Assembly: GCA_964454675.1 (NCBI GenBank)
Contig: CAYVUB010000024.1
Span: 1 to 40,760, forward strand
Direction of reading: 5' to 3'
From: CAYVUB01 sp964454675
GTDB taxonomy: Bacteria; Bacteroidota; Bacteroidia; Flavobacteriales; Flavobacteriaceae
DNA length: 40,760 bases
Below, piece by piece: positions 1-7,792 of this stretch. The notes under the pieces are model-generated. The model had not been told where the DNA came from, did no database searches, and worked only from the letters and a program-made list of their open reading frames with translations. A program made the translations under genes and the position numbers. Position 1 is the stretch's first letter. Each line of letters begins with the position of its first letter.

Positions 1-1
1 T

Positions 2-64
2 GTAGATGTGCTGACCGAAAAGCAAATTGAGCAGTATATCAATCTGCAGGTAACATTAAGATAA
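2..64 (+). CDS. C-terminal tail of an unidentified protein (5' truncated by the window edge)
   Basis: Reading frame 2 is open from the window edge for 20 codons and ends in TAA at 62-64. The tail reads VDVLTEKQIEQ then YINLQVTLR. It is on the same strand as rsmI and ends 69 nt before it. Too little is present to name the family, and I do not recognise it. It could instead be a chance open frame, but the composition fits a coding end and the rsmI promoter-like element begins only after its stop. Confidence 0.5.
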   Translation, partial: VDVLTEKQIEQYINLQVTLR

Positions 65-80
65 GCGAAGATTAAAAAGG

Positions 81-114
81 TTGCGTCAAGATACTATAAA
101 AGGTTGTAAATTTG
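81..114 (+). promoter_or_regulatory. Promoter-like element for rsmI
   Basis: A TTG at 81-83 is followed after 23 nt by TAAATTTG (107-114), an exact match to the Bacteroidetes -7 consensus TAnnTTTG. The expected transcription start is near 119-121, about 14 nt before the rsmI ATG. Confidence 0.5.
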
Positions 115-133
115 AGTTTAATTATTAGATGAA

Positions 134-802
134 ATGAAACTCTACATAGTTCCGACACCTATTGGAAATTTAAAAGACATGACCTTTAGAGCCGTTGAGG
201 TTTTAAAAGCCGTTGACATCATTTTAGCAGAAGATACGCGTACTTCGGGTAAGTTGTTGAAGCATTATGAAATCAACATGCCATTGCAATCGCACCACAT
301 GCACAACGAGCATAAAACCGTGGAAGGTTTGGTGCAAAAAATCAAAAACGGAACGACCGTTGCGCTAATAAGCGATGCCGGCACACCGGCCATTTCAGAC
401 CCCGGATTTTTGCTGACACGCGCTTGCGTTGAAAACAATATTGAAGTTGATTGTTTGCCCGGTGCCACAGCGTTTGTGCCGGCTTTGGTAAACAGCGGTT
501 TGCCTAATGATAAATTTATATTTGAAGGATTTTTGCCCGTTAAAAAAGGTCGCCAAACCCGATTGACATTCTTGGCAGAAGAAACCAGAACCATGATTTT
601 TTATGAATCGCCACATAAACTCATTAAAACACTTTCCCATTTTTGCGAGTATTTTGGCGAAGACCGACACGTTTCAGTATCACGCGAGCTTACCAAACTT
701 TACGAAGAAACTATTCGAGGAACCGCAAAAGAGGTTTTGGAACACTATATAAAAAAACCACCAAAAGGCGAAATTGTCATTGTAGTAGCCGGCAAGAAGT
801 AG
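134..802 (+). CDS. rsmI: 16S rRNA (cytidine(1402)-2'-O)-methyltransferase RsmI
   Basis: SAM-dependent methyltransferase of the tetrapyrrole-methylase fold that 2'-O-methylates C1402 in the decoding centre of 16S rRNA. The 222-residue product opens with the family signature VPTPIGNLKDMTFRA (residues 6-20), followed by LAEDTRTSGKLL, the glycine-rich SDAGTPAISDPGF segment and CLPGATAFVPALVNSGLP. It is shorter than the roughly 286-residue E. coli protein and lacks the small C-terminal domain, which is usual for Bacteroidetes RsmI. The ATG at 134 directly precedes the conserved N-terminus; an ATG 5 nt upstream runs into a stop at once. A TAnnTTTG box lies 20 nt upstream. Confidence 0.95.
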   Translation: MKLYIVPTPIGNLKDMTFRAVEVLKAVDIILAEDTRTSGKLLKHYEINMPLQSHHMHNEHKTVEGLVQKIKNGTTVALISDAGTPAISDPGFLLTRACVENNIEVDCLPGATAFVPALVNSGLPNDKFIFEGFLPVKKGRQTRLTFLAEETRTMIFYESPHKLIKTLSHFCEYFGEDRHVSVSRELTKLYEETIRGTAKEVLEHYIKKPPKGEIVIVVAGKK

Positions 803-902
803 TTTTCTTTGTAAAATTTCTTAAATTTTAATTTAAGATTCAGCGTAAATTAAAGTCAAATACTTTAAATTTAGAACATTATAATTTTTTAAACTCAAAA
901 AC

Positions 903-1328
903 ATGTCACATAAAGTTACCACATACTGGAAAGGAAATCTGCAATTTGAATCAGACAATCCCAATGGCAAAACCGTAGTGATGGACACAACGCCAGAACA
1001 TGGCGGTCACAATTCCGGGTTAAGCCCAAAGGCTATGATGCTGGCGTCTTTGGCCGGTTGTTCGGGTTTGGATGTTATTTCTATTTTGGATAAAATGAAG
1101 GTCAAACTCACAGATTTCAGAATTGACACCTATGGCGAATTGACTGATGAGCATCCAAAATATTACCATACCGTAAATGTGGAATATCATTTTTATGGTG
1201 AAAATTTAAGCGAGGATAAAATTCAAAAAGCAGTGGATTTATCTGTCGAAAAATATTGTGGTGTTATGGAAATGTTCCGCAGGTTTGCCCAAGTGAACAC
1301 TTCCATCCATTATCATAACAACCGGTAA
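903..1328 (+). CDS. OsmC family protein (peroxiredoxin-like)
   Basis: A 141-residue OsmC/Ohr-superfamily protein. These cytosolic proteins usually reduce organic hydroperoxides with a pair of conserved cysteines. Both are visible: Cys53 in LAGCSGLDV, at the start of the central helix, and Cys119 in EKYCGVMEMF. The N-terminal strand KVTTYWKGNLQFES and the SPKAMMLASLAGC helix are typical of the OsmC subfamily rather than Ohr. A 100-bp AT-rich gap separates it from rsmI and holds a weak -7-like TAAATTTA at 866-873, so it probably has its own promoter. The substrate cannot be told from sequence. Confidence 0.9.
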   Translation: MSHKVTTYWKGNLQFESDNPNGKTVVMDTTPEHGGHNSGLSPKAMMLASLAGCSGLDVISILDKMKVKLTDFRIDTYGELTDEHPKYYHTVNVEYHFYGENLSEDKIQKAVDLSVEKYCGVMEMFRRFAQVNTSIHYHNNR

Positions 1329-1345
1329 TCTACTATATTGGTATT

Positions 1346-1353
1346 TAAATTTG
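1346..1353 (+). promoter_or_regulatory. -7 promoter box for recJ
   Basis: TAAATTTG matches TAnnTTTG and lies 22 nt before the chosen recJ ATG at 1376. No TTG is visible at a suitable upstream distance. The expected start near 1358-1360 leaves only a very short leader before the alternative TTG codon at 1364, which favours the ATG. Confidence 0.4.
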
Positions 1354-1375
1354 AAACTTATTTTTGAAAGAAACT

Positions 1376-3064
1376 ATGCGCTGGACACTCAAACCAATAC
1401 CGGAAAAACAAAAGATTGAAAACTTGCAAAAGTCACTTCAGGTTAACGAAGTGATTGCGGCATTGTTAATTCAGCGCGGCATTGAAACCTATGACGATGC
1501 CAAACAGTTTTTCAGACCAAGTTTAAACGATTTGCACAATCCATACCTTATGAAAGATATGGATAAAGCTGTTGAACGTATTGAAAAAGCAATTGCAGAA
1601 GGCGAAAACATTTTGGTGTATGGCGATTATGATGTCGATGGCACCACGGCCGTTGCATTGTTGTCTTCCTATTTAAAAACCCGAACCGACCACGTGGCAA
1701 CCTATATTCCGGACAGATATGATGAAGGTTACGGTATTTCGTTTAAAGGTGTTGACTTTGCGCACGACAACGGCTTTTCACTTATTATCGCTTTAGATTG
1801 CGGTATCAAAGCTCTTGATAAAGTAGCTTATGCTTTCGAGAAACAGATAGATTTTATCATTTGCGACCATCACAGACCCGGAAGTGAGATTCCTCAAGCC
1901 GTGGCGGTTTTAGACCCAAAACGCGATGATTGTAACTATCCGTACAAAGAATTGTGTGGCTGCGGTGTCGGGTTTAAACTTATTCAGGCTTTAGCGGAAC
2001 ACGAAAATAAAACCATTGAAGATTTAGTTGAATATTTTGATTTGGTAGCAACTGCAATTGGCGCCGATATTGTTCCCATTACCGGAGAAAACAGAGCTTT
2101 GGCGTATTTTGGAATGCAGGTTATCAACACTAATCCAAGAGCCGGTTTTAAAGCCATTATCCATCAAATCAAAAAAGAAGAACTCACCATTACCGATGTG
2201 GTTTTTATCATTGCACCGCGTATCAATGCCGCCGGACGAATGAAACACGGTAATTATGCTGTGACACTTTTAACAGAAACCAATTTTGATTTGGCATTAC
2301 AATATGCTTCAGAGATTGAGCAATTCAATACGGACAGAAAAGAAGCCGACCAGCAAATCACACATGAAGCCTTGTTGCAGATTGAAGCCAATAATGAATT
2401 TAATAAGCATACCACGGTTGTTTATAACGAAAGTTGGCACAAAGGTGTCATTGGCATTGTTGCGTCAAGACTTACAGAAACCTATTACAGGCCGACCCTG
2501 GTTTTTACCAAAAGCGGTGATAAACTTGCCGCTTCGGCGCGTTCCGTAAGCGGTTTTGATGTTTACAATGCTCTGGAAGCTTGCGCGGAACATATTGAGC
2601 AATTTGGCGGACATAAATATGCTGCGGGATTGACCTTAAAAGAAGATAATTACGAAGCGTTTAAGCAAGCTTTTGAAGATGAGGTTTCAAAAACTATTGA
2701 CAAAAACTTGCTTGTGCCGGAAATTAAAGTCGATTTGAAAATTGATTTAAACGATATAGATGATAAGTTAATGCGCATTTTAAAACAATTTGCTCCTTTT
2801 GGCCCGGGAAATATGACCCCCATTTTTATGACAGAAAACCTCAAAGACACCGGTTATGGCAAATGTGTTGGTGAAGACGATAAGCATTTACGAATCACAG
2901 TAACACAGTCAAATGCTGAAAAGTTGGTGGCTATCGGTTTTAATTTAGGCGATAAATTTGAATTGGTATCGAATAAAAAACCATTTTCTGCGGTGTATTC
3001 TGTTGATGAAAATGTTTGGAATGGTAACGTAAGTTTACAATTGAAGTTGAGAGATATTAAATAA
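1376..3064 (+). CDS. recJ: Single-stranded-DNA-specific exonuclease RecJ
   Basis: 5'-3' single-strand exonuclease of the DHH phosphoesterase family, acting in recombination and repair. With the ATG at 1376 the product is 562 residues, close to E. coli RecJ (577). The Mn-binding motifs are intact: GDYDVDG (about 83-89), ALDCG (about 139-143) and the DHH triad in ICDHHRPG (164-166). The DHHA1 domain shows QFGGHKYAAGLTL, and a C-terminal OB-like region follows. The frame is open upstream to a TTG at 1364, but MRWTLKPIPE is the typical flavobacterial N-terminus. It is followed 29 nt later by an OmpA-domain gene on the same strand, with no promoter visible between them. Confidence 0.95.
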   Translation: MRWTLKPIPEKQKIENLQKSLQVNEVIAALLIQRGIETYDDAKQFFRPSLNDLHNPYLMKDMDKAVERIEKAIAEGENILVYGDYDVDGTTAVALLSSYLKTRTDHVATYIPDRYDEGYGISFKGVDFAHDNGFSLIIALDCGIKALDKVAYAFEKQIDFIICDHHRPGSEIPQAVAVLDPKRDDCNYPYKELCGCGVGFKLIQALAEHENKTIEDLVEYFDLVATAIGADIVPITGENRALAYFGMQVINTNPRAGFKAIIHQIKKEELTITDVVFIIAPRINAAGRMKHGNYAVTLLTETNFDLALQYASEIEQFNTDRKEADQQITHEALLQIEANNEFNKHTTVVYNESWHKGVIGIVASRLTETYYRPTLVFTKSGDKLAASARSVSGFDVYNALEACAEHIEQFGGHKYAAGLTLKEDNYEAFKQAFEDEVSKTIDKNLLVPEIKVDLKIDLNDIDDKLMRILKQFAPFGPGNMTPIFMTENLKDTGYGKCVGEDDKHLRITVTQSNAEKLVAIGFNLGDKFELVSNKKPFSAVYSVDENVWNGNVSLQLKLRDIK

Positions 3065-3093
3065 TAATCTACCTGATTTTCCGTTCGGGAATT

Positions 3094-4242
3094 ATGACAA
3101 AATGCTTCTTCTATATTTTTATTTTGCTAAGCAATTTTATGTTATCTCAAAATCTGGTGCTAAACCCAAGTTTTGAAGAGTTTAAAGATTGTCCGTGGCA
3201 AATAGGACGATTTAATAAAAATGTAACGCATTGGTCAACGCCCAATTTGAGTTCAACCGATTTTTTCAGTGCTTGCAGTAAAGCCGTTGGGTCTAAAAAC
3301 TATAACGGAAATCAAGAGCCAAAAACAGGCAACAGCTTTGCCGGTGTTTATATGTTTTCGCCCGATAATTACCGGGAATATGTGCAAGGCGAATTGTCAC
3401 AAACACTCGTCGTTGGAAAGCAATACAAAATCACGTTTTACATAAGCCTTGCCGAAAATTCAACACATTCTTTAAACAACATCAGCTTGCTGTTTACCAA
3501 TGAGCAATTGGGCTTTAAGCCGGTTACAACCAACACGTCATCAGTATTTACGCAAAGCGATTACAATTACAATCCGTTTAAACATATAGACGAAAACAAT
3601 ATAAAGCCTTCAGATTACACAAAAAAACCGTTTGAACGCCTCGATTTTAAAAACGAATACTATTACAGTAATCCCGAAAAATGGACGGAAATCACAGTTG
3701 TTTACACGGCGAAAGGCTATGAGAATTTTTTTACCATAGGCAATTTTGATTCCAATTCAAAAACCGAAAAACAACAACGTTTTGGCAAACAGAAGCATGA
3801 ATTTTCTTATTATTACATTGATGATGTAACGGTTGAACCCATTGAAGAAGCTGAACCGGAAATTATTGAACCTGCGAATGAGATTCCTGTGCTTGAAAAC
3901 CACAAGATTTATGTGTTTAAAAACGTATTGTTTGATTTTGACAAAGCAGATTTGCTGCCTGTTTCTTTAGAAGAATTACAGAAACTTTACCATCATTTGG
4001 AAACAAATCAAAATGTGACTATCGAAATTTACGGGCATACCGATGCCATTGGTACACAAAGTAGAAATGAACAATTGTCGCAAGAACGCGCCAATGCTGT
4101 TGCTGATTATTTGATGTCTTTAGGATTAGATTCAGAACGCATCAAGTGGTTTGGTTACGGAAGTGCAAAGCCTGTCACCACAAACGATACTGACGAAGGT
4201 CGGGCACAAAACAGACGTGTGGAATTTCAATTATTTAACTAA
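3094..4242 (+). CDS. OmpA-family envelope protein with N-terminal carbohydrate-binding-like domain
   Basis: The 382-residue product starts with a signal peptide (about 1-18, ending in FMLSQ). An N-terminal domain (about 20-248) begins with NLVLNPSFEEFKDCP, a pattern common to Bacteroidetes proteins with a galactose-binding-like beta sandwich. An acidic Pro/Glu linker (about 248-266) leads to a C-terminal OmpA domain (about 272-382) with NVLFDFDKADL, YGHTDAIGTQSRNEQLSQERA and GRAQNRRVEF, which binds peptidoglycan. There is no beta-barrel, so it is probably a periplasmic or outer-membrane-associated cell-wall anchor rather than a porin. It may be co-transcribed with recJ, but a functional link is not implied. 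Confidence 0.85.
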   Translation: MTKCFFYIFILLSNFMLSQNLVLNPSFEEFKDCPWQIGRFNKNVTHWSTPNLSSTDFFSACSKAVGSKNYNGNQEPKTGNSFAGVYMFSPDNYREYVQGELSQTLVVGKQYKITFYISLAENSTHSLNNISLLFTNEQLGFKPVTTNTSSVFTQSDYNYNPFKHIDENNIKPSDYTKKPFERLDFKNEYYYSNPEKWTEITVVYTAKGYENFFTIGNFDSNSKTEKQQRFGKQKHEFSYYYIDDVTVEPIEEAEPEIIEPANEIPVLENHKIYVFKNVLFDFDKADLLPVSLEELQKLYHHLETNQNVTIEIYGHTDAIGTQSRNEQLSQERANAVADYLMSLGLDSERIKWFGYGSAKPVTTNDTDEGRAQNRRVEFQLFN

Positions 4243-4244
4243 TA

Positions 4245-4333
4245 TTTCACGCAAAGAGCGCTAAGATTTTCGCAAAGATTAAATCAATTATAATTAATAC
4301 TTTACGCTTTACTTTGCGTACTTAGCGTGAAAA
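4245..4333. repeat. REP-like inverted repeat (CGCAAAG/CTAAG type) between convergent genes
   Basis: The left arm (TTTCACGCAAAGAGCGCTAAG, 4245-4265, read in two parts) is complementary, imperfectly, to the right arm around ACTTTGCGTACTTAGCGTG (4311-4329). A second copy of the same family is at 33864-33930. It fills the gap between two convergent genes and could end transcription from both sides. Confidence 0.7.
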
Positions 4334-4346
4334 TAACAAGGTAATT

Positions 4347-5555
4347 TTATTTACTTCCCACCTTTTTCATATCAGGTAAAAAGTACGCAATAATTCCCAT
4401 TAAAGGCAAATAGGCGCAAACATGGTAAATATATTCAACAGAGGTGTGGTCTGCCCACCAGCCCAATAATGCCGAACCCAAACCGCCCATTCCAAAGGCA
4501 AATCCGTAAAACAATCCCGAGACCATTCCTATTTTTTTAGGCAGCAATTCTTGTGCATACACCAAAATAGCCGGAAATGCCGAAGACATGATTAGACCAA
4601 TAATTACAATAAGTATTCCTGTTGTTTGCAGACTTGCATAAGGTAAAAATAACGTAAACGGCGCAACACCAAGAACCGAAAACCAGATAACGTATTTTCG
4701 TCCAAATTTATCACCCAAAAAACCACCAAGCAAAGTTCCTATTGCTGCCGCAAACAGAAAATAAAACAAATACACTTGTGCCTGCACTTCGGTAAGTCCG
4801 AATTTATTGATGGTATAAAACTGAAAATAGCTGGTAATGCCGGCGGTATAAAAGTATTTTGAAAAAATAAGAAGAAGCAACACAGCAATAGAGATTGCAA
4901 TTTTTCTTTTTGACAAATCCGGCAGCTCTACCTTTTTTTTAGCTTTGGTTTTGTTTAACTCCAATTCGTTTTTATACCATTTCCCTACAAAGTACAAGGT
5001 TATTTTTGCAACAAAAGCAAATACCAAAAACCACATAATATACAACTGCGAGTTGGGCAATACAATCCAAGCAACAAGCAGCGGTGCAAGTGCAGTGCCT
5101 GTATTTCCGCCTATTTGAAAGATAGACTGCGCCAAGCTTCTTTTTCCGCCCGATGCCAAAAAGGCAACACGTGACGATTCGGGATGGAAAACAGACGACC
5201 CTATTCCTACTAAAATTACGGCAGCCATACACCATAAATAGCTTGTGGCGTTTGCCAGAAACACGACACCTAAAGAAGAAAACACCATACCGGCAACCTG
5301 CGAAAAGGGTTTTGGATATTTATCGGTAAAAGCACCAACCAAAGGCTGAAATATAGATGCCGATAGTTGAAAACCAAGCGTTAAAAGCCCTACTTGCGCC
5401 ATGCTTAGCGCAAATTTCTGTTCCAGACTCGGGTACATCGACGGGATGATGCCTTGTATTAAATCATTGAGAAAATGGGCAAAACTAACGGCAAATAAAA
5501 TAGAATAAGCAGTTTTTGATTGTGGGATGTCTGCTTTTATTGCAGGTGCGTTCAT
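4347..5555 (-). CDS. fsr: MFS transporter, fosmidomycin-resistance (Fsr)-like
   Basis: A 402-residue major facilitator protein with about 12 hydrophobic segments and a central cytoplasmic loop near residues 195-215 (KWYKNELELNKTKAKKK). The N-terminus AHFLNDLIQGIIPSMYPSLE and the segment FHPESSRVAFLASGG followed by SLAQSIFQIGGNTGTALAPL are the hallmark of Fsr-type exporters rather than other MFS groups. The natural substrate is unknown. It starts 7 nt after the stop of lpxH and is probably in an operon with it. The convergent downstream gap holds a REP-like hairpin. Confidence 0.8.
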   Translation of the reverse strand: MNAPAIKADIPQSKTAYSILFAVSFAHFLNDLIQGIIPSMYPSLEQKFALSMAQVGLLTLGFQLSASIFQPLVGAFTDKYPKPFSQVAGMVFSSLGVVFLANATSYLWCMAAVILVGIGSSVFHPESSRVAFLASGGKRSLAQSIFQIGGNTGTALAPLLVAWIVLPNSQLYIMWFLVFAFVAKITLYFVGKWYKNELELNKTKAKKKVELPDLSKRKIAISIAVLLLLIFSKYFYTAGITSYFQFYTINKFGLTEVQAQVYLFYFLFAAAIGTLLGGFLGDKFGRKYVIWFSVLGVAPFTLFLPYASLQTTGILIVIIGLIMSSAFPAILVYAQELLPKKIGMVSGLFYGFAFGMGGLGSALLGWWADHTSVEYIYHVCAYLPLMGIIAYFLPDMKKVGSK

Positions 5556-5562
5556 TTAGTTT

Positions 5563-6330
5563 TTAGTCTTGTTGGGTTTCAAAAGTTTTGAGTTCAAAGG
5601 TTTTTCCGTCAAAAACACCATAGGTATAATACGTAATCCAATCGCCTAAATTGATATATTTAGAAGTTTCATTGAGCTGAATTTCCAAAGGTAAATGCCT
5701 GTGGCCGAAAATAAAGAAATCACGATGTTTTTCATCTGATTTTCTCCGGCTGTATTGCACGAGCCATTCGTTGTCTTCGCCTAAAAACTTTGCATCTTCA
5801 TCGCCCGAAATCAGTTTGTTTTTAACCGATAGATGTTGCGCCAGCCTTACTCCAATATCCGGATGAAGCCACTTAAACAGCCACTTAAAAAACGGATTGG
5901 TAAATACTTTTTTCATACGCTTGTAGCCTTTATCACCGGGACCAAGACCATCACCATGACCTATAAAAAATGTTTTATCGTTAAACACAAACTCCTTTGG
6001 TTTGTGATACACGGGAATATTGAGCTCTTCTTCAAAATAGCCGTTCATCCATAAATCATGATTGCCCACAAAGTAATAAATTGGGATTCCGGCATCACTT
6101 ATTTCGGCGAGCTTTCCTAAGGTTCTCGTAAAACCTTTTGGCACAACGGTTTTATATTCAAACCAAAAATCAAACAAATCGCCCAAAAGAAAAATAGCTG
6201 CCGCGTCATCTTTTATGCTGTCCAGCCACGCCACAAACTTCTTTTCACGAGGAAACGAAGCATCTTTGGTTGGTGCGCCAAGATGATTGTCTGAAGCGAA
6301 GTATATGTTTTTTCCGTCAGGGATTTTCAT
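5563..6330 (-). CDS. lpxH: UDP-2,3-diacylglucosamine diphosphatase LpxH
   Basis: Calcineurin-like metallophosphoesterase of lipid A synthesis. It hydrolyses UDP-2,3-diacylglucosamine to lipid X and UMP at the inner membrane. Metal-binding motifs are readable in the 255-residue product: SDNHLG (13-18), GDLFDFW (50-56), GNHDLW (89-94), GHGDGLGPGD and a C-terminal FGHRHLP. The segment after GHGDGLGPGD (KGYKRMKKVFTN followed by FFKWLFKWLHPDIG) is typical of LpxH-like proteins and probably forms the helical substrate cap. A -7-like TATCTTTA on the minus strand (6342-6335) is very close to the ATG. The fsr-like gene follows within 7 nt. Confidence 0.88.
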   Translation of the reverse strand: MKIPDGKNIYFASDNHLGAPTKDASFPREKKFVAWLDSIKDDAAAIFLLGDLFDFWFEYKTVVPKGFTRTLGKLAEISDAGIPIYYFVGNHDLWMNGYFEEELNIPVYHKPKEFVFNDKTFFIGHGDGLGPGDKGYKRMKKVFTNPFFKWLFKWLHPDIGVRLAQHLSVKNKLISGDEDAKFLGEDNEWLVQYSRRKSDEKHRDFFIFGHRHLPLEIQLNETSKYINLGDWITYYTYGVFDGKTFELKTFETQQD

Positions 6331-6439
6331 AGAGTAAAGATATTAATTCCTGCGTAGGATGGAATTGAATGGGTTGAAAATTTGTTTTTGATGGGTTTGG
6401 GTAGTCATTTCTTAGTCTAAATCCAAAACGTTTTATTGG

Positions 6440-6889
6440 TTAATTATCATTCGCATACCATTCTGCAAAACTGGATTCGGTTTCTTGCAATTTTAACGAA
6501 TGTAACGTAATATTTTGTGGCAAATGAGCCTGTATTTTTTTAGCAAAATCAATTACCATCATTTCGCTTGTTGGCTGATAATCAACCAACAACACATTGT
6601 GTCCGCGATCTTTAAGTTCTTTGGCGAGTTCTACGTGCGGCGTATTTTTATTAAAAACGGTAGCGTGGTCAAAAACATCGACTATTTCGTCTTTTACAAT
6701 CTTTTTTAAATCAGAAAAATCAATGACCATCCCGTATTTTACATTTTTGGTGTCGGTAATAGGGTTTCCAATGACGGTTACCGAAAGCTTATAGCTGTGC
6801 CCGTGAACGTTTTTGCACTTGCCGTCATAACCGTAAAGCGCATGGCCGGTTTCAAAAGAAAATTGCTTGGTAATACGTATGGTGCTCAT
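6440..6889 (-). CDS. queD: 6-carboxytetrahydropterin synthase QueD (PTPS family)
   Basis: Converts 7,8-dihydroneopterin triphosphate to 6-carboxytetrahydropterin in the queuosine/7-deazapurine pathway. The 149-residue product has the Zn ligands His16 (ETGHALYG), His29 and His31 (CKNVHGHSY) and the catalytic Cys25 in the CxxxHGH arrangement typical of QueD. The catalytic region FDHATVFN and the C-terminal LQETESSFAEWY are present too. The frame continues 16 codons upstream to 6937, but the ATG at 6889 is chosen because MSTIRITKQFSFETGHA is the normal N-terminus and a -7 box lies at 6919-6912. It is divergent from the 2OG oxygenase gene. No other queuosine gene is in the window. Confidence 0.9.
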   Translation of the reverse strand: MSTIRITKQFSFETGHALYGYDGKCKNVHGHSYKLSVTVIGNPITDTKNVKYGMVIDFSDLKKIVKDEIVDVFDHATVFNKNTPHVELAKELKDRGHNVLLVDYQPTSEMMVIDFAKKIQAHLPQNITLHSLKLQETESSFAEWYANDN

Positions 6890-6911
6890 GTGTTCAATAT
6901 AATTTCTGCTA

Positions 6912-6919
6912 CAAAGGTA
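6912..6919 (-). promoter_or_regulatory. -7 promoter box for queD
   Basis: On the minus strand this reads TACCTTTG, a match to TAnnTTTG, 22 nt before the queD ATG. The nearest upstream TTG (6937-6935) is only 15 nt away, shorter than usual. Confidence 0.45.
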
Positions 6920-6925
6920 TTGATT

Positions 6926-6958
6926 TTGTTTAAGCAATGTGTTTTTAGATTACATTTG
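6926..6958 (+). promoter_or_regulatory. Promoter for the 2OG oxygenase gene
   Basis: TTG at 6926-6928, then 22 nt, then TACATTTG (6951-6958), an exact TAnnTTTG. The expected start is near 6963-6965, 20 nt before the ATG at 6984. This rules out the in-frame ATG at 6939, which lies inside the promoter. Confidence 0.55.
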
Positions 6959-6983
6959 CGTACCTTATGGATTAATAGCTTGT

Positions 6984-7625
6984 ATGGCAGACGTTTTTGA
7001 ACAGCCGGATTTTGTTGAAAATCCGTTTTATGAAAACATTATTGCAGACATTGTATCGCAAAAATACAGTGTCGCAGAACACTTTTTTTCTTCGGAAGAT
7101 GTCCAAATACTAAGACAATCATTACTGCAAAAGCACGAAGAAAACGCTTTTAAAAAAGCCGCCATAGGCAACCGGCTGAATGAAACTGTTGAAAAATCGA
7201 TTCGGGGAGACGTTATTTTGTGGATTGATGAAGCTACTGCCAACGATGCCGAAATATTGTTTTTCAATAAGATGAATAACCTTGTGAACTACTTAAACAG
7301 AACCTGTTTTTTGGGCATTCTGTATAAAGAATTTCATTACGCATTATACCCTGTGGGAACATTTTACAAACGTCATATAGATACATTTCAAAATGACGAC
7401 AGGCGCAAACTGTCTTTTGTGTGTTACTTAAACGAAGAAGGCTGGCTGCCTGAAAATGGCGGCGAACTTACACTGTATCTTAATGAAAATGGCATAACAA
7501 CAGAAAAATCAATCTATCCGCTGCCGGGCAGAGTGGTTATTTTTGAGAGCCAGATTATAGAGCATGAAGTAAAACCTGTAAACAAAGAACGGCTTAGTAT
7601 CACAGGCTGGCTCAAAACCCGGTAG
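6984..7625 (+). CDS. 2-oxoglutarate/Fe(II)-dependent oxygenase, prolyl 4-hydroxylase-like
   Basis: The 213-residue product has the iron-binding facial triad of the 2OG-Fe(II) dioxygenase superfamily: His131-x-Asp133 in YKRHIDTF and His194 in IEHEVKPV. Arg203 in RLSITGWLKTR is the probable 2-oxoglutarate anchor. The context (FYKRHIDTF, SFVCYLNE, NGGELTLY) resembles the P4H-like family that hydroxylates protein residues. The N-terminal 100 residues are helical and not recognised. The target cannot be inferred. The start is set by the promoter at 6926-6958. The gene is convergent, with a 1-nt gap, to a tiny membrane-peptide ORF. Confidence 0.8.
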   Translation: MADVFEQPDFVENPFYENIIADIVSQKYSVAEHFFSSEDVQILRQSLLQKHEENAFKKAAIGNRLNETVEKSIRGDVILWIDEATANDAEILFFNKMNNLVNYLNRTCFLGILYKEFHYALYPVGTFYKRHIDTFQNDDRRKLSFVCYLNEEGWLPENGGELTLYLNENGITTEKSIYPLPGRVVIFESQIIEHEVKPVNKERLSITGWLKTR

Positions 7626-7626
7626 T

Positions 7627-7725
7627 TTAGCGGTTTTTTCTTCGGTTGTAAATATATACTGCGATGATTAAAACGGCCAAAATCAAGAAAAGCCCTTCGC
7701 CGGCTAAAAAATTTAAAACGTCCAT
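7627..7725 (-). CDS. Small single-pass membrane protein (32 aa)
   Basis: ATG at 7725 and TAA at 7629-7627 give a 32-residue peptide: MDVLNFLAGEG, a hydrophobic segment LFLILAVLIIAVYIY, then a basic end NRRKNR. This layout (short N-terminus outside, one helix, positive C-terminus inside) is that of a small inner-membrane protein. A -7 box TACATTTG lies 25 nt upstream on the same strand. No family name is known to me. The codon choice, clean topology and promoter support it, but size alone keeps it uncertain. Confidence 0.6.
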   Translation of the reverse strand: MDVLNFLAGEGLFLILAVLIIAVYIYNRRKNR

Positions 7726-7750
7726 AATCTATTTGAAAAATATTTAAATT

Positions 7751-7758
7751 CAAATGTA
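7751..7758 (-). promoter_or_regulatory. -7 promoter box for the 32-aa membrane protein
   Basis: On the minus strand this reads TACATTTG, exact TAnnTTTG, 25 nt before the ATG at 7725. A TTG (7788-7786) is 27 nt further up, somewhat too far. Confidence 0.4.
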
Positions 7759-7792
7759 CTATAAATAGAATTGTAAATAAAATTCCAAAAAT

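Noticed and set aside
6345..6366. ATTCCTGCGTAGGATGGAATT as another member of the palindrome family
   Set aside because: The right arm is too diverged (GGATGGAAT instead of GCAGGAAT) for a confident assignment.
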